Positions 38,067-46,555 of a DNA stretch of 64,000 nucleotides are shown here, in pieces (the first letter of the stretch is position 1; each line of letters starts with the position of its first letter). The position numbers and the translations under genes were made by a program. The stretch lies in assembly GCF_015905305.1 (NCBI RefSeq), contig NZ_JADZLQ010000004.1:372001-436000 (forward strand), read 5' to 3'. Source of the stretch: Pinirhizobacter soli. GTDB taxonomy: Bacteria > Pseudomonadota > Gammaproteobacteria > Xanthomonadales > Rhodanobacteraceae. The notes under the pieces were generated by a model. It saw nothing but the letters and a program-made list of their open reading frames with translations. It was not told where the DNA came from and ran no database searches.

Positions 38067-38483
38067 ATGTCATACGACCTGTACGTTTATCTCGCCCGCG
38101 GCAAAATGCCCACGCCGGAGAAATGGCGCTCGGTGATGAAAGACGAGGAGCTTCCGGGCGAGCTCGATACCGATTTCGACGTCGACACCATGACAGGATT
38201 CCTGCCCTGCCCGGTTGGCGACGAACTTGCAGGCTTCGAGTACTACTCGTTCGAGACCGAGCCGGAAGACGCGGCGGAACTGGAACTGCCGCCGGAGTTC
38301 AACTTCACCGTGCAGTTTTCAATGGGCTCGAAGCCGCTCGAACTGATAGCGGCACTCTCGGCGTCCAGCGCGCTGGCTTCCATCACCGGTGGACGGCTTG
38401 AAGATCCCCAAAGCGGGGAGACAGTCGAAGGTGAAGATGCGATTGCCTGGGTGAAGCTGCAGCTGGCTTCACTGGAAGGGTAA
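38067..38483 (+). CDS. Small acidic cytoplasmic protein, unknown
   Basis: 138 residues, very acidic, beginning MSYDLYVYLARGKMPTPEKW. The opening is shared by some small proteins linked to toxin loci, but nothing here proves that. No signal peptide or helix. It lies directly before a transposase relic, so it may belong to the accessory segment. Confidence 0.6.
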   Translation: MSYDLYVYLARGKMPTPEKWRSVMKDEELPGELDTDFDVDTMTGFLPCPVGDELAGFEYYSFETEPEDAAELELPPEFNFTVQFSMGSKPLELIAALSASSALASITGGRLEDPQSGETVEGEDAIAWVKLQLASLEG

Positions 38484-38490
38484 TTCGAAG

Positions 38491-38808
38491 CTAGTCGCCC
38501 GCCACTGCCAGCGACTTCCTCGGTCGAATGCCACCCCGCGCCAGCCCAACCACGAGCGCCTCCTCGATCCTCTCCCACGCGCCAATGGCCGCCCACGCCT
38601 TGTGCCGCTTGTAGCAAGTAAGGCCAGACACGCCGGAGACGCCCAGCGGAAGCGAGTTCCAGGCGATTCCGCGGGTGATCACGTAGGCGATGCCTTCCAT
38701 CACCACTCGGTCGCCGTGGCCCTTGGGGCCGCGTCGGGTCAGTCGGCGGTCAACCGGCACCAATGGCTCGAGTTCCGCCCACAGACGGTCGTTTATGAGT
38801 TGCAGCAT
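38491..38808 (-). pseudogene. IS5-type transposase fragment (N-terminal part)
   Basis: 105 residues matching the DUF4096 N-terminus of IS5/IS427-type transposases: LWAELEPLVP, GHGDRVVMEGIAYVITRGIA, WNSLP, TCYKRHKAWAAIGAWERI. The DDE catalytic part is absent, and the tail (GGIRPRKSLAVAGD) lacks any core. No terminal inverted repeats found. It is a relic or a lone OrfA, and marks the left edge of the accessory segment. Confidence 0.75.
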
Positions 38809-38981
38809 GCGTCCATACCCCCTGGTCGGCCGCGAATTCTATAAGGGCCGACTCTTACTCTATGCGCGTTTCTTTACAAGCAGGGGCATGCTCGGGCAGC
38901 GATGCGTTTGAATTTGCCGAATTTGCATAGTTACCCTCAAGTGGCGATCCGAGGGGAGAAGATATGCAACCGGGCGTAGCT

Positions 38982-39005
38982 CTCGCTAAAGAGAAGACTA
39001 GCGAG
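38982..39005. repeat. Hairpin next to degenerate REP-like sequence
   Basis: CTCGCTA-N10-TAGCGAG, followed at 39003 by GAGGGGTAAGAGTCACTC, which resembles the REP-like core with two changes. The rest of 38809-39014 shows no gene. Confidence 0.35.
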
Positions 39006-39014
39006 GGGTAAGAG

Positions 39015-39275
39015 TCACTCGGCTTGAGCGACGCGGGCGAGAGCTTTCTTCAATTTGATGTTGGGCAGGAATGGGGCATTCATTGCTTTAAGGAACAGCC
39101 GAGACTCTTTTGCGGAAAGGATGGCTGCCCGAGCGGTAGTCATTAGCTTTTTGAGTTCTCTGTACATGCAGTACAAGTCGCGTGGAATCAACAAAAAGTC
39201 CTGACACCCTGGAAGTCTCAGGTCGTACGCTAAACCGTGTGACGGAGCCAGGCAGCCAGAAACCTCAGAACACAA
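39015..39275 (-). pseudogene. Possible relic of DUF1778 (TacA-like) antitoxin
   Basis: The last ~35 residues (ILSAKESRLFLKAMNAPFLP then NIKLKKALARV) follow the C-terminal pattern of TacA/DUF1778 antitoxins, which wrap the toxin active site (LS..-S..FL-AL--PP-PN--L). The ribbon-helix-helix N-terminus expected before it is missing, replaced by unrelated sequence, and no GNAT toxin is beside it. Low confidence. Confidence 0.3.
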
Positions 39276-39303
39276 CGATACTATTGCCCGAAGACCTTCG
39301 CTT

Positions 39304-41784
39304 TTAAAAAAGCTCCGACTGGTGCGAAGTCAACAAATCAAAGCGGTCCCCCATCGGCATAAGTATCGCGTCGCCCACGGCCTTGAGCTGGTGAACCACG
39401 TAGTGCTCGTAATCGATGGCCGACTTCCGCGCTTCCACCGGTTCCGGCCCGTTCGTGGTCATCACATAACGGATCCATCCGCCGCTTTGGTACTGCCGCG
39501 GCCGACCAAGGCGAACGTTATTCTCGTCAGCAAGGATGGCCGCACGGACATGGGGCGGAATGACCCTGTCGTATGAATCCAGCCGCCCCCGTAAGCGCTT
39601 CCGATACACCAGCACATCGTCCATCAGGCCCGCGCGAAGGTCCCTGACATACTCGCGGACAAAGTCCGCATACGCATCGCCCTTGAATATCCGCTCAAGC
39701 AAACCGCCCTGGAAGCGCTTGGCCAGCGGTGTCCAGTCGCTGCGGACGGTCTCCAGCCCCCGGAATACCATTTCCTCGCGTCCGTCCGCGTCCACGGTGA
39801 GCCCCGCGTAGCGTTTCTTGCTTCCCTGCTCGCTATTGCGCACGGTTGGCATGAAGAACCGGTGGTAGTGAGTGTCGAACTCGATTTCCAGGTGGCATTC
39901 GATCGCCAGGGTCTGCCGGAGCAGGTCGCGCCAGGAGGTGTTGATGAAATCGACCAGCTCCTCACTCACCCGGACAGCGTCTTCCTCGCTATGGCGCTTG
40001 CCCAGCCAGATGAAGATCGAATCGGTGTCGCCGTAGATGGCGGCGTAGCCTTTCGACTCCACCCAAACACGTGTCTGCCGCATGATCTCGTGCCCGCGCA
40101 GGGTGCAAGCGGCCGCTAGCTTCGGATCGAAGAACCGTCCGCCGGATGCTCCCAGCACACCGATGAAGGCATTCATCAGTAGCTTGAGCGCTTGCGACAG
40201 CGGCGTATTGCCCTCCTTCTTGGCCTTATCGCGGCTCGTCCACAGCTGGGCAATCAAACCCGGCAGGCAATGCCTGGTTCGCGAGAACGTCGTGCCATTG
40301 GGGCCGGGAATGGTGGCGGCCGGGTCGTTCGACAGGCTTCCCTCGATCATGCCGATGGGGTCGATCAGGTAGGTCCTGATAATCGAGGGATAGAGGCTCT
40401 TGTAATCCAGCACCAGCACTGAATCATAGATCCCGGGGCGCGAGTCCATGACGAAGCCGCCCGGATAGGATTCGCCAGGCCTTGAGCCTACGTTCGGCGC
40501 TACGTAGCCTTCGCGATGCATGCGCGGCAGGTATAAATGACTGAATGCCGCGATGGAACCGCCGCTGCGATCGGCCTGTAGTCCGGTGGTATTACCGCGC
40601 TCCAGCAGGAACTCCATCAGCCTGGTCTTGTCGAAGATGCGGGTAACGAGCTCGCAATCCTTGATGTTGTAGCGAGCCAGTAGCGGCTTGTCCTCGTGGA
40701 ACCGACGCTCGATTTCCGCCATGCGGGAATACGGATCGTCGATATCCTTGCCTTCGCCCAGCAGCTCGCGCGAAACGGCCTCCAGGCTGAATGACTCGAA
40801 CGACCACGAGGCAGAACGAAGCGCCTCGATACCATCCACCACCAAACGCCCCGGGATCGAGGCGAACACATACCCTTCCCGCCGCCGGTGATCGCGCCAC
40901 TCGATCGTGGACGAACCGCGCCCGATCGTGAGTTTCAGCCCGCACTCATCGGCACACGTTTGAAGCAGTCGCAAGTCGAACTGCACCACATTCCAGCCGA
41001 TGATGGCGTCGGGATCGTTATGCCGGAACCAGTTGTTCAGCGCGACGATGATGCCGGCGCGGTCGTCGAAGTACGTCAGCTTGAAGTCGAGGTCCGTTGG
41101 CACCTCCGCATGGCGATCACCCATCATGAACACCTGGCGATCCCCACAGCCTTCCAGCGCGATGGAATACACCTCTCCGTGCGCGCTGGTCTCGATGTCC
41201 AGCGAAACCAGGCGCAAGGAAGGGCGATATCCCTCAGCTGGCCGCAACCGCGGATTCACAATCGCCCCGCGCTCCTGGGCAAGGTCCACGCCCAGGGAGA
41301 CCGATGCGGTGATGAACCTCTCCATCAGGTAGCGCTCGTCCGGCCGCACGTCCGGCTCGAAGAGGGCGACGCCTACCTCCCCGAAGCGTTTCTCCAGGGC
41401 GAGCATTTCCCGGTAGCCCTTCGTGTAGAGGCCAAGCACGGGCTGCTGATCGAAGGTCTTCATCGGCAGCACGGAGAGTTCAACGCCGCTTCGGCCCGCC
41501 ACCAAGCGCTCCACCCGCTCGCGCTGCTCGGCCAGCACGAAGGCAACGCTCCGCTGCCCTGTGATCAATACCCGTCGCACACCCTCCGCCGTAGCCAGCC
41601 ACAGCTCAATCTCGTTCCCATCCCTCGTATCGCGCCAGTGGCGCGTGAGGATATAGCCGAGATCGTCGAGTTCTTTCACCGGGAAATTGTAACGGGGCAC
41701 ATCGCGTTCCGGCAGGCGCCTGGCAAGACTGCTGACATCCACATAGCCCCTGTCCGGCCGTACACCAAACCTGTCCGCGGACAT
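39304..41784 (-). CDS. polB: DNA polymerase II (family B)
   Basis: 826 residues. Exonuclease motifs SLDIETS (D196, E198), IGWNVVQFDLRLL and YNIKDCE are present; polymerase motifs DYKSLYPSII (D460), KLLMNAFIGVLG and YGDTDSIF (D586, D588) and KKRYAGL are intact, so both activities are expected. The extreme C-terminus QSELF is a beta-clamp binding motif, as in E. coli Pol II. Role: lesion bypass and replication restart. I saw no clear LexA box in the 80-base divergent gap to the next gene. Confidence 0.97.
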   Translation of the reverse strand: MSADRFGVRPDRGYVDVSSLARRLPERDVPRYNFPVKELDDLGYILTRHWRDTRDGNEIELWLATAEGVRRVLITGQRSVAFVLAEQRERVERLVAGRSGVELSVLPMKTFDQQPVLGLYTKGYREMLALEKRFGEVGVALFEPDVRPDERYLMERFITASVSLGVDLAQERGAIVNPRLRPAEGYRPSLRLVSLDIETSAHGEVYSIALEGCGDRQVFMMGDRHAEVPTDLDFKLTYFDDRAGIIVALNNWFRHNDPDAIIGWNVVQFDLRLLQTCADECGLKLTIGRGSSTIEWRDHRRREGYVFASIPGRLVVDGIEALRSASWSFESFSLEAVSRELLGEGKDIDDPYSRMAEIERRFHEDKPLLARYNIKDCELVTRIFDKTRLMEFLLERGNTTGLQADRSGGSIAAFSHLYLPRMHREGYVAPNVGSRPGESYPGGFVMDSRPGIYDSVLVLDYKSLYPSIIRTYLIDPIGMIEGSLSNDPAATIPGPNGTTFSRTRHCLPGLIAQLWTSRDKAKKEGNTPLSQALKLLMNAFIGVLGASGGRFFDPKLAAACTLRGHEIMRQTRVWVESKGYAAIYGDTDSIFIWLGKRHSEEDAVRVSEELVDFINTSWRDLLRQTLAIECHLEIEFDTHYHRFFMPTVRNSEQGSKKRYAGLTVDADGREEMVFRGLETVRSDWTPLAKRFQGGLLERIFKGDAYADFVREYVRDLRAGLMDDVLVYRKRLRGRLDSYDRVIPPHVRAAILADENNVRLGRPRQYQSGGWIRYVMTTNGPEPVEARKSAIDYEHYVVHQLKAVGDAILMPMGDRFDLLTSHQSELF

Positions 41785-41864
41785 CGATCATCACCAAGCC
41801 ATGCGCCCCGGCGGCTGGCACGCGCATTGCTGTCCTCAGGTCACCCAACCGCCAGGAAGCGCCC

Positions 41865-42398
41865 ATGTTCTTCGCCCCGCCACCCGCCGTGGTCGTGCCC
41901 GATACCCAGATCGTGGAGAGGACCAGCCACTACGACATCAAGGCCACCGACGAGGCCGGCATCGTCAAGGAGATGAATGAGAAGGGGCCCAGTTCCTATT
42001 GGGCGTATACGAATGGGGGCGTCAACTCGTGGTGGGACACCAAACAGGTCGGGGCGACGTGCGTGCTGGTGAAGCCTGGCGTGCAGGTGAATATCAACAT
42101 CGTGTATCCGTCATGGGTGCCACCGACAGGGGTAAAGCCGCAAGTGATTACCAAGTGGGACGCGATGCTAAAGGCGATGGTCCGTCATGAAGGCGAGCAC
42201 GCACAGTTTGCGAAGGACCAGGGAAACGCATTGACAGCCATCATGCGGGAGCACTCGCATGACAGTTCGTGTGAGCGGCTGGAGAGCTATTTGAAGAAGA
42301 AGTCCGACGAGTTGCAGAGAAAGCGGGAGGCGGCTGATCTCGACCTGGACAGGAGGACCGGCCACGGGAGCAAAGAAGGGGTAGCGATTTCGTGGTGA
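41865..42398 (+). CDS. DUF922 putative Zn-dependent protease
   Basis: 177 residues with AGGAAG upstream. It fits DUF922: HYDIKATDEAGIVKEMNEKG near the N-terminus, and the zincin motif RHEGEHAQF (HExxH). Family members are thought to be secreted, but no signal peptide is visible here, so the start may be elsewhere or the protein may stay in the cell. Divergent from polB. Confidence 0.8.
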   Translation: MFFAPPPAVVVPDTQIVERTSHYDIKATDEAGIVKEMNEKGPSSYWAYTNGGVNSWWDTKQVGATCVLVKPGVQVNINIVYPSWVPPTGVKPQVITKWDAMLKAMVRHEGEHAQFAKDQGNALTAIMREHSHDSSCERLESYLKKKSDELQRKREAADLDLDRRTGHGSKEGVAISW

Positions 42399-42417
42399 AG
42401 ATGTGACGGTTCTCTAC

Positions 42418-43209
42418 TCAGTCAGCGGATAGGTCACTCAGGGATCGGCTAAACGCTCGGATCATACAAGCACAGGCATCAAGTCCATATCGGACATCCC
42501 AATCATCTTGAATAATCGAGTAGTACTTAAACCCAGGAACGATTGCGCTGAAGTCGGTGGCATAGATGAATGGGCGCGCGTTGTCTTGGTGCCAGACCTT
42601 AAAAAAGACTTGTAGTTGGAAAAGCAAACTTGGCCGCTTTTTCTTCTCAACCCCCACTTCGAAGCGAAGACCGTTGCCGGATCGCCACTTCAGCCGTGTC
42701 GACGCCCGCGTGAACCCAAATTCAACAAGCCCCGGCTCCAAGTGACTAACCAAATCTTCTATCGACGAGCCTCTGGACAGCCCTTTAGGATCACGTCGGG
42801 TCACAGCGGCTTTCTCAAGCGCGATCGCAGCCATGACCTCGTTTCGAACTCGCGTGGCAATCTCTCCCTGGAAGGTCATTGCTCGTTGCAAAGGATCGAG
42901 GGCCACGGCGACTCCCTGACCAGTCGCGCGCTGCTGGTCAGCAAGCTCATCCAAATAAGCCGATCTGTATCCGACCTCGGCATGGAACAATCGATTGGCC
43001 GAGTTGACCTTCCCCGCACAGGTAACCCATTCCTTAGCGCTCTCCGCCCAAACCATTTCCAGGGCCTCAACGGCGCCGACACCATACTCAAGTGCCTGCG
43101 CATGCATGATTCGCTGGTAGGCAGTGTGAACGTTGAATCCTGAGATCTCAAGGACCTTCTGAACGTCTCGCTGGGCATTCCAGGAGCTAAGTATTTCAAC
43201 AAGCGGCAA
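42418..43209 (-). CDS. Candidate RHS-toxin immunity protein, copy B
   Basis: I choose TTG 43209 (263 residues) because AGGGAG precedes it and the product then lines up end to end with its neighbour at 43308, about half of residues identical (shared VEILSSWNA, EVGYRSAYLDELAD, VTRRD, FGF..-STRLK, FFKVWH, ATDF-IVPGF-YYSI, DDWD). It is soluble and mixed helix/beta with no known motif. Position, last gene after a toxin, suggests an immunity protein. It may protect against a related toxin variant. Confidence 0.7.
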   Translation of the reverse strand: MPLVEILSSWNAQRDVQKVLEISGFNVHTAYQRIMHAQALEYGVGAVEALEMVWAESAKEWVTCAGKVNSANRLFHAEVGYRSAYLDELADQQRATGQGVAVALDPLQRAMTFQGEIATRVRNEVMAAIALEKAAVTRRDPKGLSRGSSIEDLVSHLEPGLVEFGFTRASTRLKWRSGNGLRFEVGVEKKKRPSLLFQLQVFFKVWHQDNARPFIYATDFSAIVPGFKYYSIIQDDWDVRYGLDACACMIRAFSRSLSDLSAD

Positions 43210-43307
43210 TGAACACCATCTCCCTTCGAGATATCTCGCGACGCAGTACGGGCAAAAAAAAACTAGTGCCGCCGGCTTCCCCAAAAATCTTCAACAAGTC
43301 ACGCACA

Positions 43308-44096
43308 TTAGACACAGAGTTCATCAAGGGACCGACAGAACAACCGTATCAAACAAGCATAAGCATCGAGCCCGTAGCAGATGTCCCAATCGTCACGGAC
43401 GATGGAATAGTACCGAAATCCCGGCAAGATATAGACAAAGTCCGATGCATAGAGAAACGGGCGCGTCTTAGATCCATGCCAAACCTTAAGAAACAGCGGC
43501 AACTGATACAAGATTTTGGATTTCCCCATCGAGAAACCAATCTCAAAGCGCATGCCGCTAGATGATCGACATTTAAGCCGAGTCGAGCCATGCTCAAAGC
43601 CATAGTCCTTAAGCGAATTCCCAAGATATCGAAGAAGGTCGTTCATAGACGATGTTCTCGTCATTCCCCGCGCGTCACGACGAGTGACCTCTTCTTTCAC
43701 GCGCGCAACCTCGGACAACACCCGTCCAACCAGACGATTTCCAACCTCAGGCTCAAAAGCGATTACGCGTTCTGCGGGATGCATTCCTGGGGACACTTCG
43801 TATCCTCGCGCGCGACCACGATCTGCAAGTTCATCCAGGTACGCTGAGCGGTAACCCACTTCCTCACCAAATTGTCGATTCAGGGAATCAACCTTCCCCG
43901 CACAAGCGACCCACTCCCGCCCGCTTTCACTCCAATACCTCTCAAGTTCCTCCACACCCAGTGGGCCAGTCGCCTCCGCGAGCACCCGGATTTCGTCCTG
44001 ATAAGGAATATGGGCCGAAAATCCCGACACCTCCAGCAAATCCTGAATACCTTGCCGAGCATTCCAGGAGCTCAGAATTTCAACAAGCAATGACAT
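43308..44096 (-). CDS. Candidate RHS-toxin immunity protein, copy A
   Basis: 262 residues, starting 8 bases after the toxin stop codon, which is the usual place for a cognate immunity gene. Paralogue of the 42418 gene. Sequence: MSLLVEILSSWNA, EVGYRSAYLDELADRGRARG, RPFLYASDFVYILPGFRYYS, DDWDICYGLDAY. No signal peptide, so cytoplasmic, as needed against a nuclease. Family not recognised. The call rests on context and gene order. Confidence 0.7.
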   Translation of the reverse strand: MSLLVEILSSWNARQGIQDLLEVSGFSAHIPYQDEIRVLAEATGPLGVEELERYWSESGREWVACAGKVDSLNRQFGEEVGYRSAYLDELADRGRARGYEVSPGMHPAERVIAFEPEVGNRLVGRVLSEVARVKEEVTRRDARGMTRTSSMNDLLRYLGNSLKDYGFEHGSTRLKCRSSSGMRFEIGFSMGKSKILYQLPLFLKVWHGSKTRPFLYASDFVYILPGFRYYSIVRDDWDICYGLDAYACLIRLFCRSLDELCV

Positions 44097-44104
44097 TAAT
44101 GCAC

Positions 44105-45133
44105 CTATGGAACAGGGACCGGATCACGGATGAAATCCTCAAAAAACTCAGAAATTGATATTGGCGGCGCGAGGGGAACTCGTCGACCTATCGTTTTATA
44201 CTCATACTCATCATTTAGCTTGAACGTATAGTTAATTACGCCTGGACGCACGAACGTGTATTGATAGTTGGCATAAACACCGTTCAAGGCAATCGTGCTC
44301 GACCTGCCAAAAAAGGATGGAAGTCCTCCCTTCTTATAAGTGTGGCGCGAGAAGAAAATGTACTTATCCAACTGTTTCTCTGCAAAGCCACTCGAACGCA
44401 CGCTCTTAACTTCCCAAAGCTCCTTCGTTATGCGATTTCCAATGTCCGGACGCCCACCGAACCAGGTGAAGGCGCCATCCGACCATTGTTCGGCAAAGTA
44501 GCCCGGATTGCTAGTCGCCAGGATCTGTAGTAAAGCATGCGCCTCGTTCCCAACATCAAACTGATTGATGTTGATCATTGCAATAAACTCGTCGTGCGCA
44601 TCCTGCTCAGGCGGAGTGGGCTCGTTACTCGCTGGCGAAACAACGTTGCCCGTTGACCCTCCTGTATTGACCTCGCAGGGGACAGGACCCCCGCAAATGT
44701 TCATGTCGTTACCAGTAGACGGATCCATTCCAGTTGGATCGCCATTCACTACTGGGTTGCCATCTGCAAACGAATAACGATTGAACTTAAAAATATCGCC
44801 GGCTGACGGGCCGACCGGGTCCACGCTCAGAAATTGACCAGCTTGGGGATCGTAATATCGAGCCTGCATGTAATCCAGACCCTGATCCGTATCGGCTACG
44901 TGACCGTCGTAACCAATCCCATCCGAAGCGCCTCCGAGGGCGGCTCTCCCGTACGGGCTGTAGTCAAATAGCGCCAGTACCTGGCCGGACGCATCTGCCA
45001 TTGCAAGTGGCGTCTGTTGCTGGTCGGTGTAGTAGTAGGTGACCTTCTCTGCCGCAAAGGAGAGGCTAGGTGCCAGCATTATCAATACAAAAAGGAAGCT
45101 CCGATTCCACGCTCGCGATGCGGTCCGTATCAT
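44105..45133 (-). CDS. Exported RHS core-cap protein with nuclease-type toxin tip
   Basis: 342 residues with its own signal peptide (FLFVLIMLAPSLSFAAEK) and GAGGGTGG upstream. Residues 30-135 are the RHS core-associated cap (YYYTDQQQTPLAMADASGQV, FDYSPYGRAALGG, YMQARYYDPQAGQFLSVDP, NPVVNGDPTG). After a Pro/Gly linker, residues 180-342 are variable and carry a PD-(D/E)xK pattern: E198, GGRPDIGN with D230, and LWEVKS with E241/K243, followed by QLDKYIFFS. This predicts a DNase or RNase. It has no YD-repeat shell of its own. Confidence 0.82.
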   Translation of the reverse strand: MIRTASRAWNRSFLFVLIMLAPSLSFAAEKVTYYYTDQQQTPLAMADASGQVLALFDYSPYGRAALGGASDGIGYDGHVADTDQGLDYMQARYYDPQAGQFLSVDPVGPSAGDIFKFNRYSFADGNPVVNGDPTGMDPSTGNDMNICGGPVPCEVNTGGSTGNVVSPASNEPTPPEQDAHDEFIAMININQFDVGNEAHALLQILATSNPGYFAEQWSDGAFTWFGGRPDIGNRITKELWEVKSVRSSGFAEKQLDKYIFFSRHTYKKGGLPSFFGRSSTIALNGVYANYQYTFVRPGVINYTFKLNDEYEYKTIGRRVPLAPPISISEFFEDFIRDPVPVP

Positions 45134-45204
45134 TGCCCACCCTCACATTTGATCCTGATGCCTACGCTGAATCGCTTGTCCGCAATCTCAAGATTGGATC
45201 GCAG

Positions 45205-46555
45205 CTAGTCCGAGTTGAGTGCCGTATTAAGAGCCGCGCTCCAAGGAGAGCAACCGGAAGCGTTACAAGCCTCTACGTAGAAGCTGATTTGGCCGTGGAC
45301 TGGCCTGTACAAGCCAGTCAATGTGAGTGCCGCGCCAGCATCGCTTGTTCCATTCGCGCTACTGGATGCGTACTTGATCTTGTAGTCCGTTGCGCCACTT
45401 GCCGCATTCCAGTTCAGCGTGACCAGGCCTTTATTGACATTCACGAGGCTAATAGCGAGGCCGGTCGGCACCGACGGAACCAATGCCACGGTGACGCTAC
45501 CCACAGAACTGAAGGGGCCACAGCCACCTCCATTGCAGGCCTGGGCGCGATATCCATACGTTCCGTTACCGCGACCAGCCGTGGGCCAACTCGTTGCGGA
45601 TGACGCTTGGACGTTAGTGAAGCCGCCGCCATTGGACTGCTCTTGTAGAGTGTAGGCGGTTCCGCCAGCAACAGCGGACCAACTGACCGTATAACTTCCA
45701 GTGTTGCTAGAGGCCGGAACGGAGATCGATGGCGCCGACGCCGGCGCGATCGTTGCAGTGGTTGTCCCCGTAGGGCTATACGCACTGGAGCAACCATGCG
45801 CATTGCACGACCGCACACGGTACGCGTAGGTTCCCGATGTCGTGATCGTCGTAGACCATGAGTTTGTCGTGGGGTTTATGATATTTACCCACGGACCGCC
45901 ATTAACACTTTGTTCTAGCGAATAATACGTAGCGTAACTGCCTACGGCCCAGCCAACAGATAGGCTTCCGTTGGTCGTCGGAGGTACGCTAATTGCGGCT
46001 GGGGCGACCGCCAGATGCGTAACGTCCACTGCGCTTGCAGACGTCCATGCGCTGCAGCCATTGGTGTTGCAACTGTGAACCTGGAACCCATACGTACCTT
46101 CTGTGGCGCTTGAAAGACTCGTTGTTGTCGACATTCCCGTATAGAGCGGCTGCCAGCTGCCGCCATTCAACTGCTGCTGAGCTACATAGCTGGTAGTGTC
46201 GGCCGTTGGGTCCCAACTAACCGTAATGGTCGAAGCGTCGCTAGAAAGGACAGCTGACGCAGTTGCGGGGGCTTCCGGCGCGGAAGGCGGTGGCTGCACA
46301 ACAATATTCACCGAGTTGCTAGGTGGTCCACATCCTGCGTCGTTGCAAGCTTCAACCTGGTACCCGAACGTAGCGGGTCCCGTGTGTCCTGTCGACTGAC
46401 TGAGTTCATTCGCATTTACTACAGGATTGAATGCGGCCCCGTTGACTTGCTCTTGCAGCAGGTACGTTGCAGCGCCCGGCACCGCCGTCCATGTAAGCGT
46501 GTAAGGCTGATTTACCTGTGCCGTTGCCGGCCCGCTTAGGGTTGGTGAGTTCGTT
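45205..46555 (-). repeat. Tandem fibronectin III-like protein repeats
   Basis: About five diverged repeats of ~95 residues at the C-terminus of the YD-repeat shell, each ending in a VxxCNxxGC signature (VEACNDAGCG, VHSCNTNGCS, VRSCNAHGCS, AQACNGGGCG, VEACNASGCS). The regular Cys pair suggests a disulfide in each unit outside the cell. Confidence 0.75.

Noticed and set aside
41785-41864. LexA box for polB
   Set aside because: No CTGT-N8-ACAG or TTAGT-type palindrome in the divergent gap.
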